34,105 nucleotides of DNA from an uncultured bacterium. Its GTDB lineage: Bacteria; Planctomycetota; UBA1135; GCA-002686595. The stretch spans positions 1 through 34,105 of the forward strand of contig CALBMX010000064.1 of the NCBI GenBank assembly GCA_937896235.1, in the 5' to 3' direction. The notes below the pieces were generated by a model. It was given only the letters and a program-made list of their open reading frames with translations. It ran no database searches and was not told the DNA's origin. A program made the position numbers and the translations under genes. Of this stretch, positions 7,567 through 15,658 are shown one piece after another (within the stretch, counting starts at the first letter, position 1; each line of letters starts with the position of its first letter).

Positions 7567-8982
7567 TTAGAGCTTCACATACTCAAAGTCGATCTCTTTG
7601 CCGTTCAGGCCTTTTGCGGGTGGCGCGATCCATCCAGCGTATTTTCCCGCCTCAAGAGACGGCTTCATAAGGGTCTGTACATACTCGCGATCGGCGATGG
7701 TGGGTAGCCATTCGTTCTCCGCCTTTGCGTTCCAATCCACTTGGCTGATCAGGTCGCCAGTGAGAGAGAACGGCGAGCCGGCGTACATACCAACGCGGCG
7801 GTTAAAGCGACGGTGCGGAAGTGCAAACTGGAAGTCGATGTTGTGTTTCGCTGTGATCTTGTTCCAGTAGACGATGCCCTTCTCGTTGTCCGCGATGTAG
7901 TCGTCTCGAAGGACCTCGTTCATCGCATTTCGCAGGGGGACGTCGGTATTTGTGAATACCCCACTTTCAAAAATGTCCATGTTGTAGTGACCTTCGATAG
8001 CAGTGTGCTCCTCGCGCTTCTCTTCGTAGGCGCGGCCCTTAAGGCCTGACCTGAAGAAGTTCGAGGCGTTGGTGCTGACCTCGCCGCCGTACAGGTCGTT
8101 AGACGACGAGACCCAGAAGTTGATGTAGCGCTGAATCAGATCGAGCGGAATGGCGCCGTGCTCAGTGACGTCGGCGTCGGGGAACTCGTTCATCACCTGG
8201 CATGTGCGCTGGATGACACGGCCGACGCCAGTTTGGCCGACAAATAGGTGGTGTGCCTCTTCGGTTAGCATGAATCGGCAGGTGCGGGCAAGAGGCGTAA
8301 ACGCAGACTCAGCCAAGGCCAGCAGCTGGAACTTGCCATCGCGGTCCGTGAACATCGTGAAGCAGAAGAAGCTCAACCAATCTTCGCACGGCTCGTTGAA
8401 CGTACCTAGGATCCGTGGGTGGTCGGCGTTACCAGAGCGGCGCTCGAGCAGCTCGTCGGCCTCTTCGCGGCCATCCCTACCGAAGTGTGCCTGCAGCACA
8501 TAGACCATCGCCCAGAGGTGGCGTCCCTCTTCCACATTGACCTGGAACAAGTTGCGCAGGTCGTAGAGACTAGGCGCGGTGTGTCCAAGCAAGCGCTGCT
8601 GTTCAACGGATGCAGGCTCGGTGTCGGCTTGCGTCACGATTAAGCGGCGAAGGGCATTGCGGTGCTCACCGGGGACCTGTTCCCAGGCGTCCTCGCCGTA
8701 GTGATCTCCGAAACCGATCTTGCGGTCGGCCTCTTGCGGAGTCAGAAAAATACCCCAACGGTAGTCCGGCATCGCGACGTAGTCGAAGTGCGCCCATCCC
8801 TCGCGATCGACACTAACCGCCGTGCGCAGGTAGATATCCTTCTCGTTGAAATCCGTCGGACCCATGCTCTTCCACCAATCGATGTAGTCCGGTTGCCAAG
8901 ACTCGAGCGCGCGCTGCAGGCGACGGTCGGACTTGAGGTCTACGTTGTTGGGAATCTTCTGGGAGTAGTCGATGCCGGCCAT
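7567..8982 (-). CDS. boxB: Benzoyl-CoA 2,3-epoxidase, oxygenase component BoxB
   Basis: BoxB is the soluble di-iron epoxidase of aerobic benzoyl-CoA degradation; with reductase BoxA it makes 2,3-epoxybenzoyl-CoA. Starting at the ATG at 8982 (MAGIDYSQKIPNNVDL) gives 471 residues, close to the family's usual 473. The open frame extends upstream but overlaps boxC and looks non-native. The di-iron ligands recalled for Azoarcus BoxB (Glu120, Glu150, His153, Asp211, Glu240, His243) all have counterparts exactly two positions later: E122, E152, H155 in NVEEGRHLW, D213, E242 and H245 in TEEAHHLF. All catalytic metal ligands therefore appear intact. The gene follows boxC by 68 bp on the same strand. 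No boxA is present in the window, so an electron donor must be supplied from elsewhere. Confidence 0.96.
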   Translation of the reverse strand: MAGIDYSQKIPNNVDLKSDRRLQRALESWQPDYIDWWKSMGPTDFNEKDIYLRTAVSVDREGWAHFDYVAMPDYRWGIFLTPQEADRKIGFGDHYGEDAWEQVPGEHRNALRRLIVTQADTEPASVEQQRLLGHTAPSLYDLRNLFQVNVEEGRHLWAMVYVLQAHFGRDGREEADELLERRSGNADHPRILGTFNEPCEDWLSFFCFTMFTDRDGKFQLLALAESAFTPLARTCRFMLTEEAHHLFVGQTGVGRVIQRTCQVMNEFPDADVTEHGAIPLDLIQRYINFWVSSSNDLYGGEVSTNASNFFRSGLKGRAYEEKREEHTAIEGHYNMDIFESGVFTNTDVPLRNAMNEVLRDDYIADNEKGIVYWNKITAKHNIDFQFALPHRRFNRRVGMYAGSPFSLTGDLISQVDWNAKAENEWLPTIADREYVQTLMKPSLEAGKYAGWIAPPAKGLNGKEIDFEYVKL

Positions 8983-9050
8983 AATGTTTTTGAGGGGCTT
9001 GGGTGTGTGTAGTTCTGGGATGGTTGTTCTTGGGTCGGTGCTTGCTCGAC

Positions 9051-10703
9051 TTAGGTGCGCGTGTAATCGAACTCGGGAGCTTGTGGGGTCCCGTAGCACT
9101 TGAGCGCGCCACGCACTCCAACGGCGTTCGGACGCTGGAAGATCCAGTTCTGCCAGGCGCTAAGGCGGCCGAAGATTTTGGTCTCCATGGTCTCCGGTCC
9201 GGCGAAGCGCAGGTTGGATTCCATTCCCGTTAGGCCATCAGGTGAGAACGAGGCGCGCTCTTCGATCGCGATGCGCAGCTCGTCTTCCCAGTCGATGTCG
9301 TCGGGCGCAAAGGTGACTAGGCAGAGCTCGTTGGCAAGCTCGGAATCGATGGCGCCTCTGTGCGCCAGCGCCTCGCCCACCTTCTCGGGGTTGCCGAGAA
9401 AACGTGTCTCGAGCCGGGTCAAGCCGTTCGCCATTGGGCTGCGCCCAGAGTTTGCGTTGCTGAGTCCTATTTGAACCGGAACATCGGGATCGCAAAGCAG
9501 GTACTGACGATCGCCCGCAAGCGCCAGTTCGAAGAAGGTCCCAGCGAAAGCGGTCCCCTCATCAATGACAGCGTAGAAGCTCTTCGCCGTATTCTCGTAG
9601 CGCTTGAGCATGCGCTTTAGGAAGTGGCTAACCTCGTGGAGGAACCAGTTGTTGGTGCTGTTTTCGAGAACCTCGTCGATGCCTAGAGCGACGTTGATGT
9701 CGCCGACGACCCTCGTCATGACGAGGCCCGTTTCCGGCTGCAAAACCCGCAGCTCGAGAAGTGCTAAGTTGAGCTCGCGGAACATACGGAAGATCCACCA
9801 CTCACAGCCGAGTGCTTCGATTGCAGCGGGATCCGTAACGCCAACTTCACTAGGCAAGCTAAGGGTGAGGTGGGCGACACGCTCTTCGGGACCCAGGTCG
9901 AGTGTGACGTACTTCCATGCGAAGCCGCTCTCGGTTTCGGTGCGAGAGATCGTCTTCATCTGGATGCCTTTCACATCGCCACGGTCGGGAAGCTCATCGG
10001 CCATCCGGCGCGACATCGTGGCGACGGTCTCGTCCCATTTCGAGAGTGGCGAGACGGCGTCAACCAGGTTCCAATCTACGGCGCGTTTGCCTTTGATGCC
10101 CTCGGCAACAGCGCTAAACGCGTCGCATAGGTCGCGGCGAATCAGTCGCTTGTCCACGATGCGCGTCAAGCCGCCGGTACCGGGAAGGACACCGAGAAGG
10201 GGGAGCTCGGGGAAGCTGACCGCGCTGTTGCGATCGTCGACGAGAAGGATCTCGTCACAGGCAAGCGCCAGCTCGTAGCCGCCACCGGAAGCTGTGCCAT
10301 TTAGCGCTGCGAGGAAGCGCTTGTTGGAGTTCAGCGAGGCGTCCTCTATATAGAGGCGTGTCTCGTTGGTGTACTTACAGAAGTTCACTTTCCAAGCGTG
10401 GCTGCTCGTGTTGAGCATGTTGATATTTGCGCCAGCGCAGAAGACTTTTTCGGCATCGCTCGTCAGCACAACGCAGCGCACAGCCGGGTGCTCAAAAGTA
10501 ATGCGCTCGATCGCGTCGTTGAGCTCGATGTCGACACCGAGGTCATAGGAGTTCAGCTTGAGCTCGTAATGCTCGAATAGCCCACCCGCGCCATCGACGT
10601 TCATGGAGAGGCGAGCGATGTCGCCGTCCACAGTTAATGACCAGTGGCGGTAGGCACTGGGAGAGGTTTGAAAGGTCAGGGCAGGCAAGGTGGCGGTGCT
10701 CAT
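9051..10703 (-). CDS. boxC: 2,3-epoxybenzoyl-CoA dihydrolase (benzoyl-CoA-dihydrodiol lyase) BoxC
   Basis: BoxC opens the ring of 2,3-epoxybenzoyl-CoA using two waters, releasing formate and the semialdehyde-CoA. The protein has 550 residues, near the family's roughly 550. It shows two crotonase-fold halves. The first contains the oxyanion-hole segments V-F-C-A-G-A-N-I-N-M-L (about 87-97) and N-G-T-A-S-G-G-G-Y-E-L-A-L-A-C-D (about 135-150). The second contains D-E-G-T-A-F-A-G-T-F-F-E-L-A-L-A-G-D-R. It begins with ATG at 10703, with no obvious Shine-Dalgarno sequence. It is the first gene of the minus-strand box operon, transcribed away from the divergent regulator. Confidence 0.96.
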   Translation of the reverse strand: MSTATLPALTFQTSPSAYRHWSLTVDGDIARLSMNVDGAGGLFEHYELKLNSYDLGVDIELNDAIERITFEHPAVRCVVLTSDAEKVFCAGANINMLNTSSHAWKVNFCKYTNETRLYIEDASLNSNKRFLAALNGTASGGGYELALACDEILLVDDRNSAVSFPELPLLGVLPGTGGLTRIVDKRLIRRDLCDAFSAVAEGIKGKRAVDWNLVDAVSPLSKWDETVATMSRRMADELPDRGDVKGIQMKTISRTETESGFAWKYVTLDLGPEERVAHLTLSLPSEVGVTDPAAIEALGCEWWIFRMFRELNLALLELRVLQPETGLVMTRVVGDINVALGIDEVLENSTNNWFLHEVSHFLKRMLKRYENTAKSFYAVIDEGTAFAGTFFELALAGDRQYLLCDPDVPVQIGLSNANSGRSPMANGLTRLETRFLGNPEKVGEALAHRGAIDSELANELCLVTFAPDDIDWEDELRIAIEERASFSPDGLTGMESNLRFAGPETMETKIFGRLSAWQNWIFQRPNAVGVRGALKCYGTPQAPEFDYTRT

Positions 10704-10782
10704 GATCGATGGGGCCGGTGGGGGATTCCGGATTTCCTATTTTGGGTCGGGAGGCGAAGCGCCTTCCAAAAAGAGGTGGGAA

Positions 10783-10819
10783 CTATCTTGCGCATAGGTG
10801 TCGCGCTAGGGCATGATAG
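10783..10819. promoter_or_regulatory. Operator-like inverted repeat between boxC and boxR
   Basis: Arms CTATCTTGCGC (10783-10793) and GGGCATGATAG (10809-10819) are inverted repeats matching at 9 of 11 positions around a 15-bp spacer. Arm centres are 26 bp apart. The right arm overlaps the ribosome binding site of the regulator gene, so binding there could give autoregulation. The arms carry TGC rather than the TGCA reported for BzdR sites. This is a candidate site only. A second short palindrome, AGGCG-AAG-CGCCT, lies at 10752-10764. Confidence 0.45.
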
Positions 10820-10841
10820 GGAACAAGTCATGGATAGCCAA
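10813..10841 (-). promoter_or_regulatory. Candidate sigma-70-type promoter for boxC
   Basis: Read on the minus strand, TTGGCT (10841-10836) and TATCAT (10818-10813) are separated by exactly 17 bp. They would start transcription near 10806, about 100 nt before boxC. The -10 element lies inside the right arm of the operator-like repeat, so a repressor bound there would block it. Matching to consensus is by eye. Confidence 0.4.
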
Positions 10842-11597
10842 GGATTTCTTAGAGCAGTTGGACATCGCCTTCGCAGCGCCCGCGAACGCGCAGGGCTATC
10901 GCTTTCGGCAGTCGCCAGGGATGCGGGGGTCAGTCGACGTTATCTGACAGAGGCCGAAGCGGGGCGCGCGAATCCAACCGTTCTGATTTTGGCGAGGCTG
11001 GCGAGTGTCCTCAGCGGCGGCTCCGGAGGCACCATCGCCGATTTTGTGGATATCCCGCTGCGCGTGCGTCCCTCCGGCCGAATCGCCCTCATCGGCTTGC
11101 GAGGTGCGGGAAAGTCCTCCGTCGGGCGGTCCTTGGCATTGTCACTCGAGGCACCCTTTGTAGAGCTCGACGAGCGCGTCGAGCAGGTGGCCGGACTCTC
11201 GCTTAGCCAAATCTTCGATTTGCACGGTACTGCCGCATACCGCCGCTTTGAAGCCGAAGCACTGGAGCAGGTACTCAGTGAAGGAGACCACCTGGTCTTG
11301 GCTACCGGTGGCTCCATTGTGACCAGCGGGAGCACCTATACACGCCTATTGGAGACCTGCCGTAGTGTTTGGCTTCGCGCCGCTCCCGAGGCTCACTACG
11401 GCCGGGTGTTGGCTCAAGGCGACAGTCGCCCCATGGATAACCATCCGCGGGCCATGGAGGAGCTGGCAGCGCTGCTCAAAGAGCGAGAGCCACTCTATCG
11501 GCGGGCCGACATTTGCGTGGAGACGTCCTCACTGGATGTTCCAGGTGTAACCGCCAGCATCTTGGCATCTCTCGACGAAGATCTGAATAAGGCTTAG
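10830..11597 (+). CDS. boxR: BoxR/BzdR-type benzoyl-CoA-responsive regulator (XRE HTH plus shikimate-kinase-like domain)
   Basis: This 255-residue protein has an N-terminal Xre-type helix-turn-helix (about 8-62; SLSAVARDAGVSRRYLTEAE). It is fused to a shikimate-kinase-like domain (about 83-250) with P-loop GLRGAGKSS (89-97), a D-E-R segment (114-116) and A-T-G-G (158-161). That fusion is the hallmark of BzdR/BoxR repressors, which release DNA on binding benzoyl-CoA. The start is placed at ATG 10830 because the homology begins there and an AGGGA at 10818-10822 lies 7 bases upstream. The open frame to 10644 overlaps boxC and is not credible as coding. It is divergent from boxC and most likely controls boxCB and itself. 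Confidence 0.93.
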   Translation: MDSQGFLRAVGHRLRSARERAGLSLSAVARDAGVSRRYLTEAEAGRANPTVLILARLASVLSGGSGGTIADFVDIPLRVRPSGRIALIGLRGAGKSSVGRSLALSLEAPFVELDERVEQVAGLSLSQIFDLHGTAAYRRFEAEALEQVLSEGDHLVLATGGSIVTSGSTYTRLLETCRSVWLRAAPEAHYGRVLAQGDSRPMDNHPRAMEELAALLKEREPLYRRADICVETSSLDVPGVTASILASLDEDLNKA

Positions 11598-11934
11598 CGA
11601 CCTTGGCCTAGCAGCGGGCCGCTAGAGTGAAAGGACCGCCCGCTGTCCGAATTCGGATCTAAAAGTCGCTTGTGTGCCTTTTTGTGGCCGATTCCTCTGT
11701 AACCTTCGCCGTTGAGGAATTCCTTGTCTCGGGACAGTGGGCACCCCTAGTGGGCCAGTATGGCGTATTTTTCAAGTACGTCTCCTTTTTTATCCGCCGC
11801 TTGGGTCAATCTCGGGAAGTTTAGAATCCTCGCTATTGCCCCTTATCAATTCGGACCTCCCGGTCGACAAAAGGTCTTGGCCACTCCAGTCGTGGCTAGA
11901 AAACTAACCACGTATTTCCTAGAGAGCACCTCTT
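11598..11934. other. Intergenic region after boxR, no gene seen
   Basis: This 337-bp gap holds the right copy of the box-flanking direct repeat (11642-11661), which includes the palindrome CCGAATTCGG. AT-richer stretches follow (TTTTTGTGG near 11680, CTCCTTTTTTATCC near 11790). A 73-codon open frame at 11760 overlaps the start of the PAS gene and has no family features. The stretch probably contains the promoter of the PAS/transducer operon, but I could not fix -35/-10 elements. Confidence 0.5.
11642..11661 (+). repeat. Right copy of the direct repeat bracketing the box module
   Basis: GCTGTCC-GAATTCGGATC-TA lies 44 bp after the boxR stop codon and is in the same orientation as the copy at 7545-7562. 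The two match at all 18 positions of the shorter copy, with two single-base insertions here. They enclose boxB, boxC and boxR exactly and nothing else. Confidence 0.6.
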
Positions 11935-12465
11935 ATGACCGTTCCCACACTTACGCCTACAGGCCGCGAGGTCTTTTTTGATGAGGACGAGATCATCGTC
12001 TCCAAAACGGACACCAAAGGAATCATTACCTACGCCAATGATATCTTTCTGTCCGTGGCGGGTTACACCGAAAGAGAGGTCCTAGGCCAGCCGCACAACT
12101 TCATTCGCCACCCCGACATGCCGCGCTGCGTGTTTCAGTTGCTCTGGGATGCGCTCCGCTCAGGCGAGGAGATTTTCGCCTATGTGATGAACCTCACGAA
12201 GTCGGGAGATCACTACTGGGTTCTGGCACACGTCACTCCCACGTTTGATTCCGCAGGCAAAATTGTTAGCTACCACTCGAGTCGCCGCGTTCCCGAGCGG
12301 CTGGCGATTGACACGATCATTCCACTCTATAAAGAGCTTGTGATCATCGAGGCTGGGCACACCGACCGGGCCAAGGGTATTCAGGCGGCCACCGTCGCCT
12401 TGCTCAAAAAGCTGGGTGAGCTCAAGCTCTCCTATTCCGAATTCGTCTTCGCACTACAGGTCTAA
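11935..12465 (+). CDS. Aer-like PAS domain sensor protein
   Basis: This 176-residue soluble protein consists mainly of one PAS domain (about 12-115) of the aerotaxis-receptor type. Aer hallmarks are visible: N35 in [21 protein letters not shown], then F-I-R-H-P-D-M-P (57-63) followed by F and W71. In E. coli Aer the R-H-x-D residues of this motif are needed for FAD binding, so FAD (or possibly haem) sensing of redox/oxygen is likely. The tail from about 120 to 176 is helical. There is no transmembrane segment or signalling domain. The methyl-accepting gene starts 4 bp after the stop, so the two probably form a sensor/transducer pair. ATG at 11935 has only a weak AGAG upstream. Confidence 0.88.
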   Translation: MTVPTLTPTGREVFFDEDEIIVSKTDTKGIITYANDIFLSVAGYTEREVLGQPHNFIRHPDMPRCVFQLLWDALRSGEEIFAYVMNLTKSGDHYWVLAHVTPTFDSAGKIVSYHSSRRVPERLAIDTIIPLYKELVIIEAGHTDRAKGIQAATVALLKKLGELKLSYSEFVFALQV

Positions 12466-12469
12466 TCCA

Positions 12470-13681
12470 ATGAGTACTCTCGAAAATACAAGCAAGCATG
12501 TGCAGCAGTTGGAAGCCAAAGTTGCGTTCTACGAAAAGTGGCTTGAGGAGCTTAGCACCGTTTGTGAAGCAGCATCCAGAGGAGACCTGGAGGGAAGAAT
12601 CCTGAACACGGCGGAAGCTGGCGTCTTTGGAAAGACACTTCGCAACGTAAACCATCTACTAGATCTAACGGACGCGTTTGTGCGCGAAGCAGGCGCATGT
12701 CTGCAACATGCCGCAGATGGGAAGTTTTACCGCAAGGTACTTTCCCGTGGATTCCTCGGCGGCTTTTCGCGGACGGCAGGGACGATCAATCACGGCACGG
12801 ACGTGATGAGGGCCTCCCACGACAAGCTCGATAAGGTTCGCGAGGACCAGCTGGCAATGGCCGACGCCTTCGAGAAGCAGGTCGGAGCGGTTGTCTCCGC
12901 CGTAAGCGACGCGGCCAGCAATTTGGAAGCGACTGCGTCAAGCTTGGCTTCGGGGGCACAAGAGAGCACTATGGAGGCGGAGACCGTGGCGCGTTCGGCC
13001 CGCGACGTTGCCGAAAATGTAGAATCGATGGCCGCCGCTGCAGAGGAGCTCTCCTCCTCCGTCAACGAGATTTCGAGGCAGGTGAACTTGTCTACGAAGG
13101 TAACCTCCCAGGCTGTCCTAGGCGCACGCGACGCGCAAAGTAAGACGGATGATCTGCGGAAGGCATCGACGGAGATTGGCAAGGTCATCCTCTTGATTAG
13201 CAAGGTCGCACAGCAAACAAACTTGCTAGCCCTGAACGCCACGATCGAGGCTGCCAGGGCAGGCGAAGCCGGCAAGGGCTTCGCCGTGGTGGCTAGTGAA
13301 GTCAAGGCTCTTGCAACCCAGACACAGCAAGCAACCGAGGAGATCGAGTCGCAAGTGACAACGATGCAAACCGAGGCGGGGTTGGTCTTTGATGCCATCT
13401 CAAGTATCGATGAAGCCATTGGTCAAGTTGACGAATTCGTGTCCACGATCGCATCGGCAATGACCGAGCAAGAGGCAGTCAGCAATGAGATGAGCCGCAA
13501 TACCCAGGGCGCATCTCAGGGGACGACGAATGTGATGAAAAGCATCGAAGGCGTCTCGACAACCTTGCAGGGCAACAATGAAGCTGCCTCCGAGCTACTC
13601 CGATCCGCTGAACAGCTCGCGGGTCACGCCGGATCCCTACGGAAAGAAGTGCAGCATTTTTTGTCGAGCATTCGGAGCTAG
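12470..13681 (+). CDS. Soluble methyl-accepting chemotaxis protein (Aer-type transducer)
   Basis: This 403-residue protein has no membrane segment. Residues 1-30 form a coiled coil. About 32-115 contains two divergent HAMP-like segments ([15 protein letters not shown]). About 130-400 is the long helical signalling domain. The tip is canonical ([20 protein letters not shown], about 245-264, then [11 protein letters not shown]), so it should couple to CheA/CheW. No CheW or CheA gene is in the window. The frame extends upstream to 12416 but would overlap the PAS gene; the ATG at 12470, 4 bp after that gene, is preferred. The pairing suggests a split aerotaxis or redox receptor acting in the cytoplasm. 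Confidence 0.93.
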   Translation: MSTLENTSKHVQQLEAKVAFYEKWLEELSTVCEAASRGDLEGRILNTAEAGVFGKTLRNVNHLLDLTDAFVREAGACLQHAADGKFYRKVLSRGFLGGFSRTAGTINHGTDVMRASHDKLDKVREDQLAMADAFEKQVGAVVSAVSDAASNLEATASSLASGAQESTMEAETVARSARDVAENVESMAAAAEELSSSVNEISRQVNLSTKVTSQAVLGARDAQSKTDDLRKASTEIGKVILLISKVAQQTNLLALNATIEAARAGEAGKGFAVVASEVKALATQTQQATEEIESQVTTMQTEAGLVFDAISSIDEAIGQVDEFVSTIASAMTEQEAVSNEMSRNTQGASQGTTNVMKSIEGVSTTLQGNNEAASELLRSAEQLAGHAGSLRKEVQHFLSSIRS

Positions 13682-13970
13682 CAGCCGGCAGGAGAGATTC
13701 GTTTCCAGCTATCGGGCGGCTCTAAGCTGACTCCGAAGCTGCGCAAGCGGTTTCGGGGCTGGAGATCTCCCCGCGAGGGTGTCGCCCTGAGCGGCGCTCC
13801 CGACTGGAGTGCCCAGTACAGTTTCCAGTCACGCCGCCTAGGGGTGCCTTACTAAGGTGCCCCTTCGCGCTTGATGGGCTACTGCAAACAAACAGCAAAC
13901 CATAGGGAGCGATGCGCAGACTTGGTAACGTGGTGGGGGCCTCTTCGAATGAATCCAACCCAAAGTACCT
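13682..13970. other. Intergenic region rich in inverted repeats
   Basis: No gene is supported here. It contains CGGGG...CCCCG around the palindrome GGAGATCTCC (near 13756-13778), a possible terminator for the transducer gene but lacking a T run. It also contains GACTGGA (13802-13808) with TCCAGTC (13824-13830), and a near-perfect 25-bp palindrome at 13840-13864. The last 100 bases should hold the amidase promoter; none was assigned. Confidence 0.5.
13840..13864. promoter_or_regulatory. 25-bp palindrome upstream of the amidase gene
   Basis: The order is AGGGG-TG-CCTTA-C-TAAGG-TG-CCCCT. Ten bases on each side of the central C are perfectly symmetric apart from the TG pair, which repeats directly. 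It lies about 107 bp before the amidase start. It fits a dimeric protein binding site better than a terminator because there is no T run. The regulator is unknown. Confidence 0.45.
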
Positions 13971-15635
13971 ATGTTGCTGCAAGTGCTCCTTGTTCTCTGT
14001 ATGACTCAAGAAACTCCGGACTCCAATAACGTGCCAGGCATCGTCTCGGCAGCCGAACTTGTCGGCCTGGAGATTACAGAGGGAGAGGCGGAGCTGATGG
14101 CGCGCGACATCGCAGACCAGCTGTCTAGCTACGCCGCACTCCGTGCAGTCGCCCTACCGAATGCGATCAGCCCGACTGGCGCTTTCACGCCCCTGATTCC
14201 CGGCTTGACTCCACGGCTGCATCCCGTGACAGGAGAGACCGTTCGGCCCAAATTTTCCGCGCCCGAGAACTGGAGGGAAGTGCTCTTTTCGCTCTCTATT
14301 CCGGAATTGGGGACCCTTTTGCGCTCTGGGGAGCTCACATGTGTTGAGCTTGTCGATGCGTACCTCGAAAACCTAACGCGACTCGACAAGGAGCTGCACT
14401 GTGTGATCACGTTGCTTCCCGAGCGCGCTCGGGCTCAAGCCCGACGCTGTGATCTAGAGCTTGCCGAGGGGAGAGATCGTGGGCCCCTTCACGGTATCCC
14501 TTGGGGTGCTAAAGACCTGCTTGCAGTCAACGGGGCACCAACAACTTGGGGAGCCAAACCCTTTGAGAATCAGGTGATTGCAGAGGACGCTTCTGTTGTT
14601 CGAAGGCTGGACCAGGCGGGCGCGGTTCTAATCGCCAAGCTCAGTCTGGGGGCCCTTGCGATGGGGGACGTTTGGTTCGGCGAGAAGACACGCAACCCCT
14701 GGAACCCAAAGCGCGGTAGCTCGGGATCTTCAGCAGGACCGGCAGCAGCCGTCGCAGCCGGCGGTGTTGTCTTTGCGATCGGCTCCGAAACCCTGGGCTC
14801 GATTGTCTCGCCAAGTGCGCGCTGCGGTGTCTCTTCCATTCGTCCCAGTTTCGGCAGGGTTAGCCGTGAGGGTGCGATGGCACTCTCTTGGTCGATGGAC
14901 AAGCTAGGGCCGATGGCTCGCTCACTTGATGATGCCTGGCTAGTTCAAGAGGTGATCACCGGGCCGCCTGTGCTCACCTCAACGCTAGACTTCCGTGAGG
15001 AAGGCGATGCTGGTGTTGTTGATGTTGAGCTGCTAAGCGCGGATGCCTATGCACTAAAGAAGGTCCGCGTTGGAATCCCAAGTGGCGCATTTTCAGGCGG
15101 CGACGCGCACTTGGAGTCCGTCCTCGGGGAGCTCCGCAGTGCACTTGAATCACAAGGTGGAAGTCTTGAGGTCGTGACGGTCGAACTTCCCGATTACCCA
15201 AGTGACGCTATGCTCATCACGCTGACGGCGGAAGCTGCGGCCGCGTTTGATGCGCTTACAAGAAGTGGCAGAGATGATGAGCTTGTAGCTCAACACCAGT
15301 ATGCCTGGCCTACTATTTTTCGCGCGGCTCGACTCATCCCCGCTGTGGAGTACATCACCGCGCAAAGGCTTCGAGCAGGGCTTATTCTCGATTTTGAAGC
15401 CATGATGAACAGCGTGGATCTCTTGATTCACCCGCCCTTCGCAAATGGGATTCTCGGCGTTACCAACCTGACGGGCCATCCCACTCTGGTCGCGCCAGTC
15501 TTCAAAGATCCCACCGACACGCAGCCTAGGGCAATCTCATTTACGGGGCGCTTGTACGATGAAGGGTATCTAGTCGCCGTCGCTCGCCTGTGGCAGGAGA
15601 GTACCTCTCACCACAAGCGCCACCCCGAGCTGTAG
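13971..15635 (+). CDS. Amidase-signature family enzyme
   Basis: This 554-residue serine amidohydrolase should cleave an amide bond of unknown substrate. The Ser-cisSer-Lys triad is visible: Lys181 in GIPWGAKDLL, the cis-Ser within R-G-S-S-G-S-S-A-G (248-256), and the nucleophile Ser277 in GSETLGSIVSPSARCG. An about 90-residue N-terminal extension precedes the core. The nucleophile loop reads ETLGS rather than the common DTGGS. It resembles GatA-like proteins, but there is no gatB/gatC nearby and the extension argues against a tRNA amidotransferase subunit. The first ten residues (MLLQVLLVLC) are hydrophobic but lack the positive charge and cleavage site of a good signal. A second ATG at 14001 could be the true start. 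It is monocistronic, convergent with the radical SAM gene 24 bp downstream. Confidence 0.88.
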   Translation: MLLQVLLVLCMTQETPDSNNVPGIVSAAELVGLEITEGEAELMARDIADQLSSYAALRAVALPNAISPTGAFTPLIPGLTPRLHPVTGETVRPKFSAPENWREVLFSLSIPELGTLLRSGELTCVELVDAYLENLTRLDKELHCVITLLPERARAQARRCDLELAEGRDRGPLHGIPWGAKDLLAVNGAPTTWGAKPFENQVIAEDASVVRRLDQAGAVLIAKLSLGALAMGDVWFGEKTRNPWNPKRGSSGSSAGPAAAVAAGGVVFAIGSETLGSIVSPSARCGVSSIRPSFGRVSREGAMALSWSMDKLGPMARSLDDAWLVQEVITGPPVLTSTLDFREEGDAGVVDVELLSADAYALKKVRVGIPSGAFSGGDAHLESVLGELRSALESQGGSLEVVTVELPDYPSDAMLITLTAEAAAAFDALTRSGRDDELVAQHQYAWPTIFRAARLIPAVEYITAQRLRAGLILDFEAMMNSVDLLIHPPFANGILGVTNLTGHPTLVAPVFKDPTDTQPRAISFTGRLYDEGYLVAVARLWQESTSHHKRHPEL

Positions 15636-15658
15636 CCTGTCGCTGGGTGCCGTAAGGA

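Noticed and set aside
10644..10829. 62-codon upstream extension of the boxR frame
   Set aside because: Overlaps boxC and its promoter; the helix-turn-helix begins at the ATG at 10830, which has a ribosome binding site.
11760..11981. 73-codon plus-strand frame before the PAS gene
   Set aside because: Overlaps the PAS start out of frame and shows no recognisable features.
13971..15635. GatA subunit of tRNA amidotransferase
   Set aside because: Amidase triad is present but there is a long N-terminal extension, an ETLGS nucleophile loop, and no gatB or gatC nearby.
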